Source: Pantoea deleyi (GTDB taxonomy: Bacteria; Pseudomonadota; Gammaproteobacteria; Enterobacterales; Enterobacteriaceae). From it: a DNA stretch of 64,000 bases. Within the stretch, counting starts at the first letter, position 1; the number at the start of each line of letters is the position of its first letter. The translations under genes and the position numbers were made by a program. This document shows positions 19,639-28,792 of this stretch, in pieces. The notes beneath the pieces were generated by a model. It worked only from the letters and a program-made list of their open reading frames with translations. It ran no database searches and was not told the DNA's origin. The stretch covers positions 1,488,001 through 1,552,000 of the forward strand of contig NZ_CP071405.1 in the NCBI RefSeq assembly GCF_022647325.1, in the 5' to 3' direction.

Positions 19639-20760
19639 ATGAACAGAGTCAGAATCGGCATGATCGGTAGCGGCTACATCGGGCGCTGCCACGCGATAGC
19701 CTATGCACAGGCCCCGACCGTGTTTGCGCTGAAAGGCGAAATCGTGCGGGAGATGCTGGCCGAGGTGAATCCTGAGCTGGCGGCCCGCCAGGCCGCAACC
19801 TTTGGCTTTGCCCGCTCGACGGGCGACTGGCGCGCGCTGGTCAGCGACCCGGCCATTGACGTGGTGGACATCTGCGCACCGAACTTCCTGCACAAAGAGA
19901 TGGCGCTGGAGGCGATACGGCACGGTAAGCATGTCTATTCAGAGAAGCCGCTCTCCCTGAGCGTGGCGGATGCGCAGGAGATGGTGGCGGCCGCGCAGGC
20001 CGCCGGGGTCAAAACCCTGGTCGGCTTTAACTACATGAAAAACCCGACCAGCCAGCTGGCAAAAGAGATTATCGCGGGGGGCGAGATCGGTGAGGTGGTG
20101 CATTTCTACGGCACCCATAATGAAGATTACCTTGCCCGCGCGGAAACGCCGCTCGACTGGCACTGCCAGAAAGCGCTGGCGGGACTGGGCGCGCTGGGCG
20201 ACCTTGCGGCGCATATCGTTAACATGGCGCACTATCTGGTGGGCGAGATTGCAGAGGTCAGCGGCGACATGATGACCGTCATTACCTCAAGGCCGGATCC
20301 GAAAGCGCCAGGAGAGCGGCTGCCGGTAGAGAACGAGGATCAGGCCAGCGCGCTGCTGCGGTTCAGCAACGGGGCGCACGGGGTGATTGAAACCTCACGT
20401 ATCGCCTGCGGGGCAAAAATGGGACTGACCTATGTTGTTACCGGCACCAAAGGCACGCTGCGCTATACGCAGGAACGCATGGCCGAACTGGAACTCTATC
20501 TGCATGATGAGCCTGCGGGGCGACAGGGGTTTAAAACGCTGCTGACCGGGCCTGCTCATCCGGACTACGCCAGTTTCTGCGTCTCCGCCGGACATGGCAT
20601 CGGCTTTAACGATCAGAAAACGGTAGAGATCCGCGACCTGATCAACGGCATCGCGGCGGGTGATCGGATGTGGCCTGACTTTGCGGAGGGTTTACAGGTT
20701 CAGAAAGTGCTGGAAGCCATTGCGCAGTCTGCGGAGCAGCGCCGCTGGACCAGCGTGTAA
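19639..20760 (+). CDS. Gfo/Idh/MocA-family sugar dehydrogenase
   Basis: A 373-residue NAD(P)-dependent oxidoreductase with an N-terminal Rossmann domain (RIGMIGSGYIGRCHAIAY), the family EKP motif in HGKHVYSEKPLSLS, and a C-terminal substrate-binding sheet domain carrying DWHCQKALAGLGALGDLAAH, which includes the family's catalytic Asp/His region. Such enzymes oxidise or reduce sugars, inositols or amino sugars. It is a single gene, ATG with GGAG-type ribosome site, between the tRNA and a convergent glycosyltransferase gene. Family members cannot be assigned a substrate by motif alone. Confidence 0.82.
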   Translation: MNRVRIGMIGSGYIGRCHAIAYAQAPTVFALKGEIVREMLAEVNPELAARQAATFGFARSTGDWRALVSDPAIDVVDICAPNFLHKEMALEAIRHGKHVYSEKPLSLSVADAQEMVAAAQAAGVKTLVGFNYMKNPTSQLAKEIIAGGEIGEVVHFYGTHNEDYLARAETPLDWHCQKALAGLGALGDLAAHIVNMAHYLVGEIAEVSGDMMTVITSRPDPKAPGERLPVENEDQASALLRFSNGAHGVIETSRIACGAKMGLTYVVTGTKGTLRYTQERMAELELYLHDEPAGRQGFKTLLTGPAHPDYASFCVSAGHGIGFNDQKTVEIRDLINGIAAGDRMWPDFAEGLQVQKVLEAIAQSAEQRRWTSV

Positions 20761-20831
20761 CAGCCGGCACGAAAAAGCAAAAGGGGATTCAGGCGGGCAG
20801 GGCGGGAAACCGGGGTCTCCCGCCGTGTGCA

Positions 20832-21662
20832 TCAGATCAGGCCGCTTTTTTCCCACCAGAGTCTGTCGAGCGCATAAAAGCGGTCACGCTCAGTTTCGGG
20901 CTGGTTGAGATCGCGTTTCCACGGCTTGGCCAGAATATAGTGCAGGTTCTTCACCTGATTATCCTGCCAGAGACCGCTGTGCTGGAACGGCAGCGTTTTC
21001 AGGGCGTTGTAGATATAAGAGAGCGGTTTCCAGCGTTCGGCAAAGACTTCATTCAGCAGATCCTGCTCGGAGAAGGGATAGGCGCTGAGATCGTCAATGT
21101 CGGCAATACGCTTTTCCAGCTCATCGAACACCGCATTATCCGGTTCAAGCACCAGAAAACCGCCATTCAGATAGACGTCCAGCTCCGCAGGGGCCGTTTC
21201 GCCGCGCGCCTGCCAGGTATAATGGCACTGCTCGGGCTGCCACTCTGGCGGATAAGAGGCGATCTTATTCGGATTGCAGCGGCAGGCATGGCAGGCAGCC
21301 AGCGCATTCTCTCCGAGATCCAGACTAAACAGCTCATCCATGTTTTTCAGCACCAGCATGTCGGCATCCAGAAATACCACGCGCTGATAATCGGTGAGCT
21401 GCCAGGCGCGCAGTTTGGTCCAGACTTCACCGAACTGCGCCGACGCGTAATGCTGCGCCAGGTCGTCACGCGGGTAGAGCGGCTCGACCGGTTTAATCAC
21501 ACAGCCCGCATCCTGCAGGATCTGACAGTCAGCCTCAGAAATCGCAGGCGTGGTCATCACCACCAGCGGCCACGCGCTCTGGCTCTGTTGCAGCGAACGG
21601 TGCAGCGCTTTGACGCCCACCAGATAATCGGGTTGTGTTAACAGCGTTACCCAGGCAAACAT
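20832..21662 (-). CDS. GT8-family (glycogenin/galactinol-synthase-like) glycosyltransferase
   Basis: A 276-residue retaining glycosyltransferase of family 8. The N-terminus FAWVTLLTQPDYLVGVKALH is glycogenin-like, the metal-binding DxD lies in VVFLDADMLVLKNMDELF, and YLNGGFLVLEPDN and the late LHYILAKPWKR motif (second metal-histidine region) follow. There is no signal peptide or membrane segment, so it should act in the cytoplasm. It is 12 bp behind a sugar-lactone oxidase gene, with GAGGAA before the ATG, so the two are almost certainly co-transcribed. Acceptor unknown; a glycoside or a surface polymer is possible. Confidence 0.8.
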   Translation of the reverse strand: MFAWVTLLTQPDYLVGVKALHRSLQQSQSAWPLVVMTTPAISEADCQILQDAGCVIKPVEPLYPRDDLAQHYASAQFGEVWTKLRAWQLTDYQRVVFLDADMLVLKNMDELFSLDLGENALAACHACRCNPNKIASYPPEWQPEQCHYTWQARGETAPAELDVYLNGGFLVLEPDNAVFDELEKRIADIDDLSAYPFSEQDLLNEVFAERWKPLSYIYNALKTLPFQHSGLWQDNQVKNLHYILAKPWKRDLNQPETERDRFYALDRLWWEKSGLI

Positions 21663-21674
21663 AGTGTTCCTCAG

Positions 21675-23057
21675 TCAGTCAAAAAGTGGCGTGATGTAGT
21701 CATTGCCCAGCCGACCCTGAGGATCGAGCTGGCTGCGCAGGGCGCGGAAGGCGTCCCACTGCGGATAGAGCTCACGCCAGTTATAGTGCTTTTCATCGTA
21801 ATATTTGCCCCAGTGCGGGCGGCCACCCTCTTCGGCCAGCAGTTTTTCCACTTCGGTCAGGAAGTGCAGCCCCTCCTGCGACAGCGAACCGTCGTCGGCG
21901 TAATAGACCACAAAGCCAAAGAAGCAGGTGGGCTGATCCGCCGCCGGGCTGAGCCATGCGGATGACGCGCCGGTGCAGCGCAGGATAATCGGGTAGTGCA
22001 TGTGCGGACGATTCTCCGCATACCACGCCTTGATCCGGCGGATAATGGCGGGCGTTTTCGCCAGCGGCACGCCGATTTCCACGTTGATCTGCGGCACCGC
22101 AATCCCGCGGCAGAAGAGCTGGTAGATATCCCCGGTTACATCAGTGAAGTCGCGGAAACGGGTGACGGTGCGAAACTGCTTGCCGCCCTTGCCCTGAATC
22201 TGCGTATCGCGGTGCATGTGCGCCAGCGTCTGATCGATGGTGTCATTGAGGCTTTCGTCGACCTCACCCTCATGTTCCACCACCTGACGGCCCTGTTCTT
22301 CGTAGCGCTGACGCTCTTCATCACTGGCTTCGTGCGCGTTCCAGACGTGCATCAGGTTGTCGTCCACAAACCACCAGGCTTTGCTCAGCATGTAGTCGTC
22401 GTTCCAGCGCAGCAGATCCTCTTCCAGCGTATCGGCAGAAACGGCATTTTTGTGGCAGGTGAAGATGCGGAACGGCTGCGTGCGCAGCGTCACCGCCGTC
22501 ACGATCCCCAGCGCGCCCAGCGACACCTGCGCCGCCGGAAAATCGGCCTCGCCGCGCACAAACTCGCGTACGCTGCCGTCGGCCAGCACCATCCGTATGG
22601 AGAGCGCCTCATCGGCTATCGAACTCTGCTGCAAACCCTGCCCGTGGGTGCCGGTTGCCATCGCACCGGCCAGCGTCTGAATCGCAATGACGCCTGGTGA
22701 CGACGCCAGCATGCGATTCATGTCGGTCAGGCGGCGATAAACCTGCTCCAGCGGCGTCGCGCCCGCAAAGGTGACGCTGTGGTCGTCACTGGCAATCAGG
22801 CCGCGCAATGCGCTGAGATCAAGCAGCAAATCGTCTTTGCCGACGTTCAGCATGCGGCCCGGCGAAAGCTTGCTGCCAATCACCCGAATCTGACCGCGTG
22901 ACGACTGGATTAACTTCTGTAACTCCGCTTCGCTGGCGGGGCGGCGGACCTGGTTGCGTGTGCCGATTTGCGCATTCTGCGCCCAGTTCCACAGCGCATC
23001 ATCGTCGGGTTCAACATGGGTCTGGCGAAGCGGATAGAGGCGTGCGTCTCTGCTCAC
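21675..23057 (-). CDS. FAD-linked sugar-lactone oxidase (ALO/L-gulonolactone oxidase family), GTG start
   Basis: A 460-residue flavoprotein with an N-terminal PCMH-type FAD domain (RRPASEAELQKLIQ, the GSKLSPGRM loop, LASSPGVIAIQTLAGAMATG, then GTHGQGLQQSS) and a C-terminal D-arabinono-1,4-lactone oxidase domain, including PHWGKYYDEKHYNWREL and the closing DPQGRLGNDYI. Family members oxidise aldonolactones such as gulono- or arabinono-lactone, or sugar alcohols. GTG at 23057, 8 nt after AGGA, gives MSRDARLYP. It forms a probable operon with the GT8 gene and lies 82 bp behind a TetR gene on the same strand. Confidence 0.8.
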   Translation of the reverse strand: MSRDARLYPLRQTHVEPDDDALWNWAQNAQIGTRNQVRRPASEAELQKLIQSSRGQIRVIGSKLSPGRMLNVGKDDLLLDLSALRGLIASDDHSVTFAGATPLEQVYRRLTDMNRMLASSPGVIAIQTLAGAMATGTHGQGLQQSSIADEALSIRMVLADGSVREFVRGEADFPAAQVSLGALGIVTAVTLRTQPFRIFTCHKNAVSADTLEEDLLRWNDDYMLSKAWWFVDDNLMHVWNAHEASDEERQRYEEQGRQVVEHEGEVDESLNDTIDQTLAHMHRDTQIQGKGGKQFRTVTRFRDFTDVTGDIYQLFCRGIAVPQINVEIGVPLAKTPAIIRRIKAWYAENRPHMHYPIILRCTGASSAWLSPAADQPTCFFGFVVYYADDGSLSQEGLHFLTEVEKLLAEEGGRPHWGKYYDEKHYNWRELYPQWDAFRALRSQLDPQGRLGNDYITPLFD

Positions 23058-23139
23058 AACAGCGTTCCTTTTACATGGTTTAATGACATAGATTTACTAA
23101 GCGTAGACCATGAGTAAGCGGAGCCCGGGCCGCGCACTA

Positions 23140-23772
23140 TTATTTGCGGATATAGCGGAGTGTGGCAGTGACAGCCAGCTGACGATTGCGCCGGATACTC
23201 TCCTCTTCGCTGTTGTCCGGCGTGAAGAGGGCGCTGAAGGTATAGCGGTTTGAGACATGATGCACACAGATGCTGCTGATCAGGCGATGAACATCGAGAG
23301 TTTCGACGTCGGTCGTGAAGATCCCCTGCTGCTGGCCGCGCGACAGGATGTCATCCAGCAGATCGAGCGCGCTGCGGTTAACGGTTTTAATCTGCGGCGA
23401 CTGGGTGATGTAGCGGCCGCGCAGCAGGTTCTCGCTGCAGACCAGCCGGATAAAATCGGGATGGGCGACGTGATAATCGAAACTCGCCTCGACCAGGCGC
23501 GTCATCGCCAGCTCCGGCTCCATCGCCGCCAGATTGAGACCCGTTTCATGCTGGCGAATCTGCTGATAAACCTGTTCCAGCACCTCAATGTAGAGCTGTT
23601 CCTTGCTGCCAAAGTGATACACCACCATGCGTTTGGTGGTCTGCGCATGTTCGGCAATCTGCTCCAGCCTGGCGCCCTGCATCCCGAACTCCGCGAAGGT
23701 TTTCAGTGCGCCGGCAATGATGCGTTTCTTCAGCCCTTCAGGGTCATTTTTACGTTTTGTTAATTCAGACAT
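23140..23772 (-). CDS. TetR/AcrR-family regulator
   Basis: A 210-residue TetR-family repressor. The N-terminal HTH (LKKRIIAGALKTFAEFGMQG, then RLEQIAEHAQTTKRMVVYHF) is typical, and the C-terminal half with FDYHVAHPDFIRLVCSENL resembles the RutR-type ligand domain. ATG at 23772 is preferred over an upstream TTG. It lies just upstream of, and on the same strand as, the lactone-oxidase/GT8 pair, so it probably regulates them and itself. A spaced inverted repeat CATGGT / ACCATG (23074-23112) in the intervening gap could be part of an operator. Ligand unknown. Confidence 0.78.
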   Translation of the reverse strand: MSELTKRKNDPEGLKKRIIAGALKTFAEFGMQGARLEQIAEHAQTTKRMVVYHFGSKEQLYIEVLEQVYQQIRQHETGLNLAAMEPELAMTRLVEASFDYHVAHPDFIRLVCSENLLRGRYITQSPQIKTVNRSALDLLDDILSRGQQQGIFTTDVETLDVHRLISSICVHHVSNRYTFSALFTPDNSEEESIRRNRQLAVTATLRYIRK

Positions 23773-23923
23773 GGTGCTCAACAGGATAATTTTGACCGGG
23801 GAATGGTAGCACAGTGTGCAGGGGGAACCCGCTATCGCCGGGGCCGTAAATGCGGGAGCCTGGTACAGTCCGGACGATTACGGGTATAATCCGGGGAATA
23901 ATTTCACAGGTTCAGAGACGACA

Positions 23924-24463
23924 ATGACAAAACTCACCTTGCAGGAGCAGATGCTGAAAGCGGGACTGGTATCCAGCAAAAAGATGGATAAGGTTAAGCG
24001 GACCGCGAAAAAATCCAGGGTTCAGGCCCGCGAAGCCCGGGCGGCGGTGGAAGATAACAAAAAGGCCCAGCTTGAGCGGGATAAGCAGCTGAATGAGCAG
24101 CAGAAGCTGGCGGTGCTCTCGAAAGAGTACCGGGCGCAGATCAAACAGCTGATCGAAATGAACAGAATCGAGGTTTCGCGCGGCACCATCAGCTTTAACT
24201 TCACCGACAACAACCTGATCAAAAAGATCATGGTCGATAAGCCGACGCAGACTCAGCTGATCAATGGCCGTCTCGCCATCGCCCGTCTGGCGGGGGAGAA
24301 AGAGGGTGAAAACCCGTACGCTATTATCCCGGCCAGCGTGGCGGACAAAATCGCCCAGCGTGATGCCAGCGCCATCGTCTTAAACAGCGCACTGAGTGAA
24401 GAGGCTGAGGACGAAGATGATCCCTATGCGGACTTCAAAGTTCCGGACGATTTGATGTGGTAA
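23924..24463 (+). CDS. yaiL: DUF2058-family protein YaiL
   Basis: A 179-residue nucleoprotein/polynucleotide-associated-type protein (DUF2058) like E. coli YaiL. It opens MTKLTLQEQMLKAGLVSSKK, continues as a long lysine/arginine-rich helix (about residues 25-70), then RGTISFNFTDNNLIKKIMV and NGRLAIARLAG, and ends in an acidic tail (EEAEDEDDPYADFKVPDDL). Function is not established. ATG at 23924 is chosen because the family begins MTKLT; a TATAAT -10 box lies at 23885-23890 with a weak -35 (TGGTAC), so a longer upstream frame is unlikely. Confidence 0.85.
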   Translation: MTKLTLQEQMLKAGLVSSKKMDKVKRTAKKSRVQAREARAAVEDNKKAQLERDKQLNEQQKLAVLSKEYRAQIKQLIEMNRIEVSRGTISFNFTDNNLIKKIMVDKPTQTQLINGRLAIARLAGEKEGENPYAIIPASVADKIAQRDASAIVLNSALSEEAEDEDDPYADFKVPDDLMW

Positions 24464-24475
24464 GGCCCGGGCGGG

Positions 24476-25174
24476 TCAGAACGGACTGGGCGCGGAGAAC
24501 GTCATGCGTTCGCCGCTGACCGGATGCGTCAGCGTCAGTTCGCTGGCGTGCAGCATCAGCCGCGCTGCCTGCTCTGCACCCGGCGGTAACCTGCCGCCAT
24601 AGAGATCGCAGCCCAGAATCGGATGGCCCAGTTGCTGGCAATGAATGCGCAGCTGATGGGTGCGTCCGGTTTCCGGCGTCAGCACAACCCGTGTCACCGG
24701 CAATTCCCCGTTGCCATTCCCCGGAAAAAATCCCCGCTCCATGACCCGATAGCGTGAACGCGCGGGTTTACCTGCGACTGCACAAATCACCATTCTGGGA
24801 AACTGCGCCGGATCTTTCGCTATCGCGGCCTCAATCACCCCATCATCATCGGCCAGATGGCCGCACAGCAGGGCCTGATAGCTTTTGCTGACGCCACGCT
24901 GGCTGAACTGCTGGCAGAGCGCTGCGTTAATCGCCTTATTGCGTGCCACCACCATCAGCCCGGACGTGCCAAAGTCGAGCCGGTGAACCAGCGTACAGCC
25001 GGGAAAACGTGCCACCAGCCGGTGATGCACGGAGTCGAGATTAAGCGGATTTTTACCGGACAGGCTCAGCAGCCCGCTGGGTTTATTGATAACCAGCAGA
25101 TGCGCATCCTCAAAAATCAGGGTAATCGCCGCATCACAGGGCGGGGCAATGAACGTATCGTTAATGGCAGACAT
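24476..25174 (-). CDS. RluA-family RNA pseudouridine synthase
   Basis: A 232-residue pseudouridine synthase of the RluA family. The N-terminal strand VINKPSGLLSLSGK and the catalytic motif TLVHRLDFGTSGLMVVA, whose Asp is the nucleophile, are present, followed by KSYQALLCG, ETGRTHQLRIHCQQLGHPIL and LMLHASELTLTHP. It modifies uridines in rRNA or tRNA. It is RluA-sized but differs enough from E. coli RluA that it may be a paralogue. ATG at 25174 is used; an upstream frame start adds a non-family extension. It converges with yaiL, 12 bp apart. Confidence 0.85.
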   Translation of the reverse strand: MSAINDTFIAPPCDAAITLIFEDAHLLVINKPSGLLSLSGKNPLNLDSVHHRLVARFPGCTLVHRLDFGTSGLMVVARNKAINAALCQQFSQRGVSKSYQALLCGHLADDDGVIEAAIAKDPAQFPRMVICAVAGKPARSRYRVMERGFFPGNGNGELPVTRVVLTPETGRTHQLRIHCQQLGHPILGCDLYGGRLPPGAEQAARLMLHASELTLTHPVSGERMTFSAPSPF

Positions 25175-25255
25175 CGGGCAACCAGCAGGAAAAGGGCAGC
25201 GGATCATACCCGATTGCCGGGCCCATGACGATGCCGTCAGGCCGTGACGCTCCGA

Positions 25256-25378
25256 TCAGGATCCGTCGCTTTCGGTTACCACGGAGACGCTCACGGGCTG
25301 CGAGGCAAGGTGGCCATAAGCTGTCACAACGGAGCAGACCGTCGCCGCCAGCAGCGTGAGAAGAACAGAAAGTTTCAT
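25256..25378 (-). CDS. Possible small exported or membrane protein, 40 aa
   Basis: A 40-codon frame beginning MKLSVLLTLLAATVCSVVTA looks like a signal peptide or single membrane helix followed by a short polar tail. The upstream region has no clear ribosome site, so coding status is uncertain. I do not recognise the product. Confidence 0.3.
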   Translation of the reverse strand: MKLSVLLTLLAATVCSVVTAYGHLASQPVSVSVVTESDGS

Positions 25379-25578
25379 GGGGGTGCCCGCAAGCTGGAGA
25401 ATCAGCAAGTCTGACAGGCAGAGCGGAGCGCGACAAACAGAACAATCCGGAAAAAACATTAAGTACATTTGTTCAGCAGGTTACGCGATTATTAGTGATT
25501 TATTCGGGCAGTTCTTCTTTTTACGACTACAGTCTCTGGTGAGGTTGTCATCAATTCGTACCTAATGGAGGATTTTCT

Positions 25579-25839
25579 GTGTTAATTCAAAACGACGAGA
25601 AAGGCCACGTCATTATTGGTGAAGCGGCACTTAGCCTTGCCCTGGGTGAAAAAGAAATCAGTATCGCAACACTCTTTACTCAGCTGGGTTACATGGCGAA
25701 ATCTGAAAGCAACCCGTCTCGGCTGGCGCAAATCTCCGAGGCCAGAAGCTGGCTGAGTAGTTTTAAGTCACCGACGGTTGCTCAACAGCAGGTGCCGTAC
25801 CTGCAGACACTTGCAGGCCTGAACGACGAACTGAACTAG
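25579..25839 (+). CDS. Small helical protein, possibly YmgB/AriR-like, GTG start
   Basis: An 86-residue soluble protein starting with GTG, 6 nt after an excellent GGAGGA ribosome site. The central segment (IGEAALSLALGEKEISIATL, then LAQISEARSWLSSF) shows the hydrophobic spacing of the YmgB/AriR biofilm and acid-resistance family, which has a conserved G-x-A-x3-L-x-L opening and a second helix with Ala and Leu. Pairwise resemblance is weak and judged by eye, so the family call is tentative. It stands alone between intergenic regions; the promoter is probably in the AT-rich 100 bp upstream. Confidence 0.6.
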   Translation: MLIQNDEKGHVIIGEAALSLALGEKEISIATLFTQLGYMAKSESNPSRLAQISEARSWLSSFKSPTVAQQQVPYLQTLAGLNDELN

Positions 25840-26187
25840 CAGCAACTGAACTGACGCCAGTGGACGTAGTCCGGCTCCGGCCGGAAAACGACGAAGCGGA
25901 CGACCTCATCGGTTGCGCGAGAGCGTATACCGGCCGGAGAAACTGTCAGGGACGACACTCCTCCAGCCACACTGCCTTTTCTTACCTGAGCCTGGCCCCT
26001 CACAGAACCTCTTCAGACGCTGGCCAGACGGTTTCAGCTCTCACCAACAACCATTACGTTCACTTCAACTGCATCTTCGCAGACGTGCCTGTTCATCAGA
26101 GACGTGTCAGGCGGGGAAGCGATCCCGGCCAGCCGCATTTCTGCAGGGCTGGCGGGCGGCTGATGCAAAAAGCGGCCTGACCTGCCG
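25840..26187. other. Intergenic region between small protein and chemoreceptor gene
   Basis: No supportable gene, terminator or repeat was recognised in these 348 bp between convergent genes. Confidence 0.4.
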
Positions 26188-28113
26188 TCAGAAGCTTTCC
26201 CAGCCGGCATCTGACGAGGCTTTAGCTGCCGGCATGGCGGGCACCAGGCGTGGCGTTACGACTGGCGCAGCCCGGCTGATGCTGTGCTGCACCGCCGAGA
26301 GGCGGAATACCGCGACCGTTTTTTCCAGCTCATCGGCCTGAGATTCCAGAGACGTGGCGGCTGCGGATGACTCCTCCACCAGCGCAGCGTTCTGCTGAGT
26401 CGTGGAATCCATCTCCGCCATGGCGGTGGCGATCTGGGAAATACCGCGGTTCTGCTCATCCGAAGCCGCAGCAATCTCACCCATAATATCCTTAACCTGA
26501 CTGACCGAACGCACGATGTCATTCATGGTCGTTCCGGCGCGTTCCACATAGTCAGAACCATCATGCACCCGATCGAGTGACTCGCGGATCAGCGTTTCGA
26601 TCTCTTTCGCAGCCAGCGAACTGCGCTGGGCAAGGTTACGCACTTCTCCGGCCACTACCGCAAAACCGCGGCCCTGTTCACCGGCACGTGCGGCTTCAAC
26701 AGCGGCGTTCAGCGCCAGGATGTTGGTCTGGAAAGAGATGCCGTTGATGACGTTAATGATCTCGCCGATTTTGCCTGAGCTCTGACTGATGTTGTTCATG
26801 GTGGTGATCACGTCGCGGATAATTTCCCCGCCGCGTCCGGCATTAACCGACGCGTCCGTCGCCAGCTGGCTGGCATGATGGGCGTTTTCCGCATTCTGCT
26901 TCACGGTAGAGGAGAGCTCTTCCATGCTGGCTGCCGTCTGCACCACGGCGGCAGACTGCTGTTCGGTGCGGGAGGAGAGGTCGGTATTGCCTGCCGCAAT
27001 TTCGGCTGAGGCGCGTGCCACGCTGCTGACGCCATCCCGTACTTTGGTAATGATGGTCTGCAGGCTGGTGCTCATATCATCGACGGCCTGCATCAGCTGG
27101 CCCAACTCATCTCCCCGCGAGCTGTTGAGCGAGGTGGTTAAATCCCCTTCGGCAATGCGCTGGGCCACATTCAGTGTCTCTTTGATTGGACGTGTAATGC
27201 TGCGGGTAATCAGCCACGCAATCAGCAGACTCATCACGACACAAATCAGTGACGCAAAACCAATGCGCCACTGGGCCAGCTTGATAAAGGCGGCGGAAGA
27301 GTGGGACTGGAAGGCAAAGATATCGGATACCGCGGCGTTAAGTCGCTCTGCGCTGGTGGTCAGTTCTGCGGAGTCGCTTTTTTCTTTCTCTGCAGCTGCG
27401 AGGTAGAGCGTAACCGGCTGGCGCTGCTGGGCCAGCATGGTAAGGACGGCGCGGGTGAGATCGTTGATCGCCGGCTGGTTGAAGCCGTTCAGCTGCTCAC
27501 TCAGGGTGGTGATGACAGTATATTTGTCGATGACCGCGTCACGGCCCGCCTCGGAGGGTTGTGCCAGAAACGTTTTTTCCGTATTCACCACGTCGAATAA
27601 CGCAGCGGCCAGGCGGAAAACCGGGAGCGCGGCATCAGGCGTCTGAGCCAGATCCAGCGATTCGAGCTGATGCGCCACGGCACTCAGCTGGTCGGTTTTA
27701 ATTAATTCCAGATCGCGGTTGGTTGACTGAGCGGAGGCCACGAACTTCTCGCGCTGTTTCAGATACTGATCGAGCAGTTGCCCCATTGCGGTGACTTTCT
27801 GCTGGCCGGTTTCATCCCATTCAAAGGCAGAAAGACGTTTATAGAGGGTTTCCAGCTCGTTCAGCGCCTGAACGTTCAGCGCGGCAAACTTAGGATCTTT
27901 GGTGTACTGGAAAAGGGTGCGGTTCAGGCGCGCCTTGCTGAGGGTGTTGACCATCTCGACCGTCACCGTTCGCCGGGCGGAGTTGTCTTTGATACTGCGG
28001 AAACAGTCGAAAGCCATAAAGGTAATAGCAAGCGAAGCCGCGATGACGAGAATAAATCCGGCGCCCAGTTTTTTTCCGATTTTAATATCAGAGATGCGTT
28101 GAGAGAGGCCCAT
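26188..28113 (-). CDS. Methyl-accepting chemotaxis protein with large helical ligand domain
   Basis: A 641-residue transmembrane chemoreceptor. TM1 is about residues 17-35, a roughly 245-residue all-helical periplasmic domain (size of helical-bimodular-type sensors) follows, TM2 is about 283-303 ([15 protein letters not shown]), then a HAMP domain, methylation helices and the signalling hairpin with [20 protein letters not shown]. It ends GWESF, matching the NWETF-type CheR/CheB docking pentapeptide, so it should be fully adaptable. ATG at 28113 follows AAAGGT; upstream residues in the open frame are not family-like. The ligand is unknown; helical-bimodular receptors often sense organic acids. 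Confidence 0.88.
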   Translation of the reverse strand: MGLSQRISDIKIGKKLGAGFILVIAASLAITFMAFDCFRSIKDNSARRTVTVEMVNTLSKARLNRTLFQYTKDPKFAALNVQALNELETLYKRLSAFEWDETGQQKVTAMGQLLDQYLKQREKFVASAQSTNRDLELIKTDQLSAVAHQLESLDLAQTPDAALPVFRLAAALFDVVNTEKTFLAQPSEAGRDAVIDKYTVITTLSEQLNGFNQPAINDLTRAVLTMLAQQRQPVTLYLAAAEKEKSDSAELTTSAERLNAAVSDIFAFQSHSSAAFIKLAQWRIGFASLICVVMSLLIAWLITRSITRPIKETLNVAQRIAEGDLTTSLNSSRGDELGQLMQAVDDMSTSLQTIITKVRDGVSSVARASAEIAAGNTDLSSRTEQQSAAVVQTAASMEELSSTVKQNAENAHHASQLATDASVNAGRGGEIIRDVITTMNNISQSSGKIGEIINVINGISFQTNILALNAAVEAARAGEQGRGFAVVAGEVRNLAQRSSLAAKEIETLIRESLDRVHDGSDYVERAGTTMNDIVRSVSQVKDIMGEIAAASDEQNRGISQIATAMAEMDSTTQQNAALVEESSAAATSLESQADELEKTVAVFRLSAVQHSISRAAPVVTPRLVPAMPAAKASSDAGWESF

Positions 28114-28792
28114 AGGTTTTACCTTTAGTGATAAGCAGAGAACAGAAAAATGATTAAATTTAAGGCTGATCTTCTTATCGTCCGCTATCAAAAAACCTTT
28201 AAGTTTATTTACCTTTAAGCCGGTAAATTTATTAATGAGATCCCCAGGGTTTAACGGCGAGGTTAACTGTCTGCCAGTGGATCCATTCTTTATTTAAATT
28301 TATGATTTATAATAATTTATTTAAGGGTGGCACAGCTAAGTTAATACATTTTTAAGACCGTTTTAAAAACATTGATCATGATCAATTTAATCAACATTAA
28401 GTGTAAAAATGGAGCGCAGGGGATAAAAGATTTCAGCGATACTTATCAATATAATGATAAGGATCTTAATCTTTAGCCTTTTAATGCAGTGAACTCCCCA
28501 GCTCCGCACCCGTTATTGTTTCTTTTGATCTTTATTGCCGGGATCTGTGCCTTTATTTGCAGCCTGTCCGCTCCGCTTAAAACAGCGCCACCTCGCTATT
28601 ACCGGATTTCAGCAAAGGAGTGCCATTTTTAGCATTTGTGATCGCCGTCGGTCTTCACTGAGAATGACAATCGAAGGTTACGAGAATGATAAAAGTGCTG
28701 AATTCCTCGTTTAATCAAACTTTCAGCGCTGAACGGTCACGATCATTTTTCCCTCTGGGGGGAACAGTTTAACTATCAGGAGAAAGGTTCCA
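28114..28792. other. AT-rich divergent regulatory region, chemoreceptor / ABC operon
   Basis: A 679-bp gene-free stretch much richer in A and T than its surroundings. Besides the FNR-type site listed separately, it holds a palindrome CTTATCA-N6-TGATAAG (28442-28461) overlapping a TATAAT, which could be an operator. Promoters for both flanking divergent genes must lie here. Confidence 0.55.
28372..28385. promoter_or_regulatory. Perfect FNR-type box
   Basis: TTGAT-CATG-ATCAA matches the FNR consensus TTGAT-N4-ATCAA exactly. It is 259 bp from the chemoreceptor start and 408 bp from the ABC operon start, so either or neither may be the target. FNR regulates genes under oxygen limitation; a BisC-type reductase lies in the operon to the right. 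Confidence 0.6.

Noticed and set aside
25860..26341. Open frames of 106 and 142 codons between the small protein and the chemoreceptor
   Set aside because: They overlap each other and the chemoreceptor gene end in the wrong frame, with low-complexity translations.
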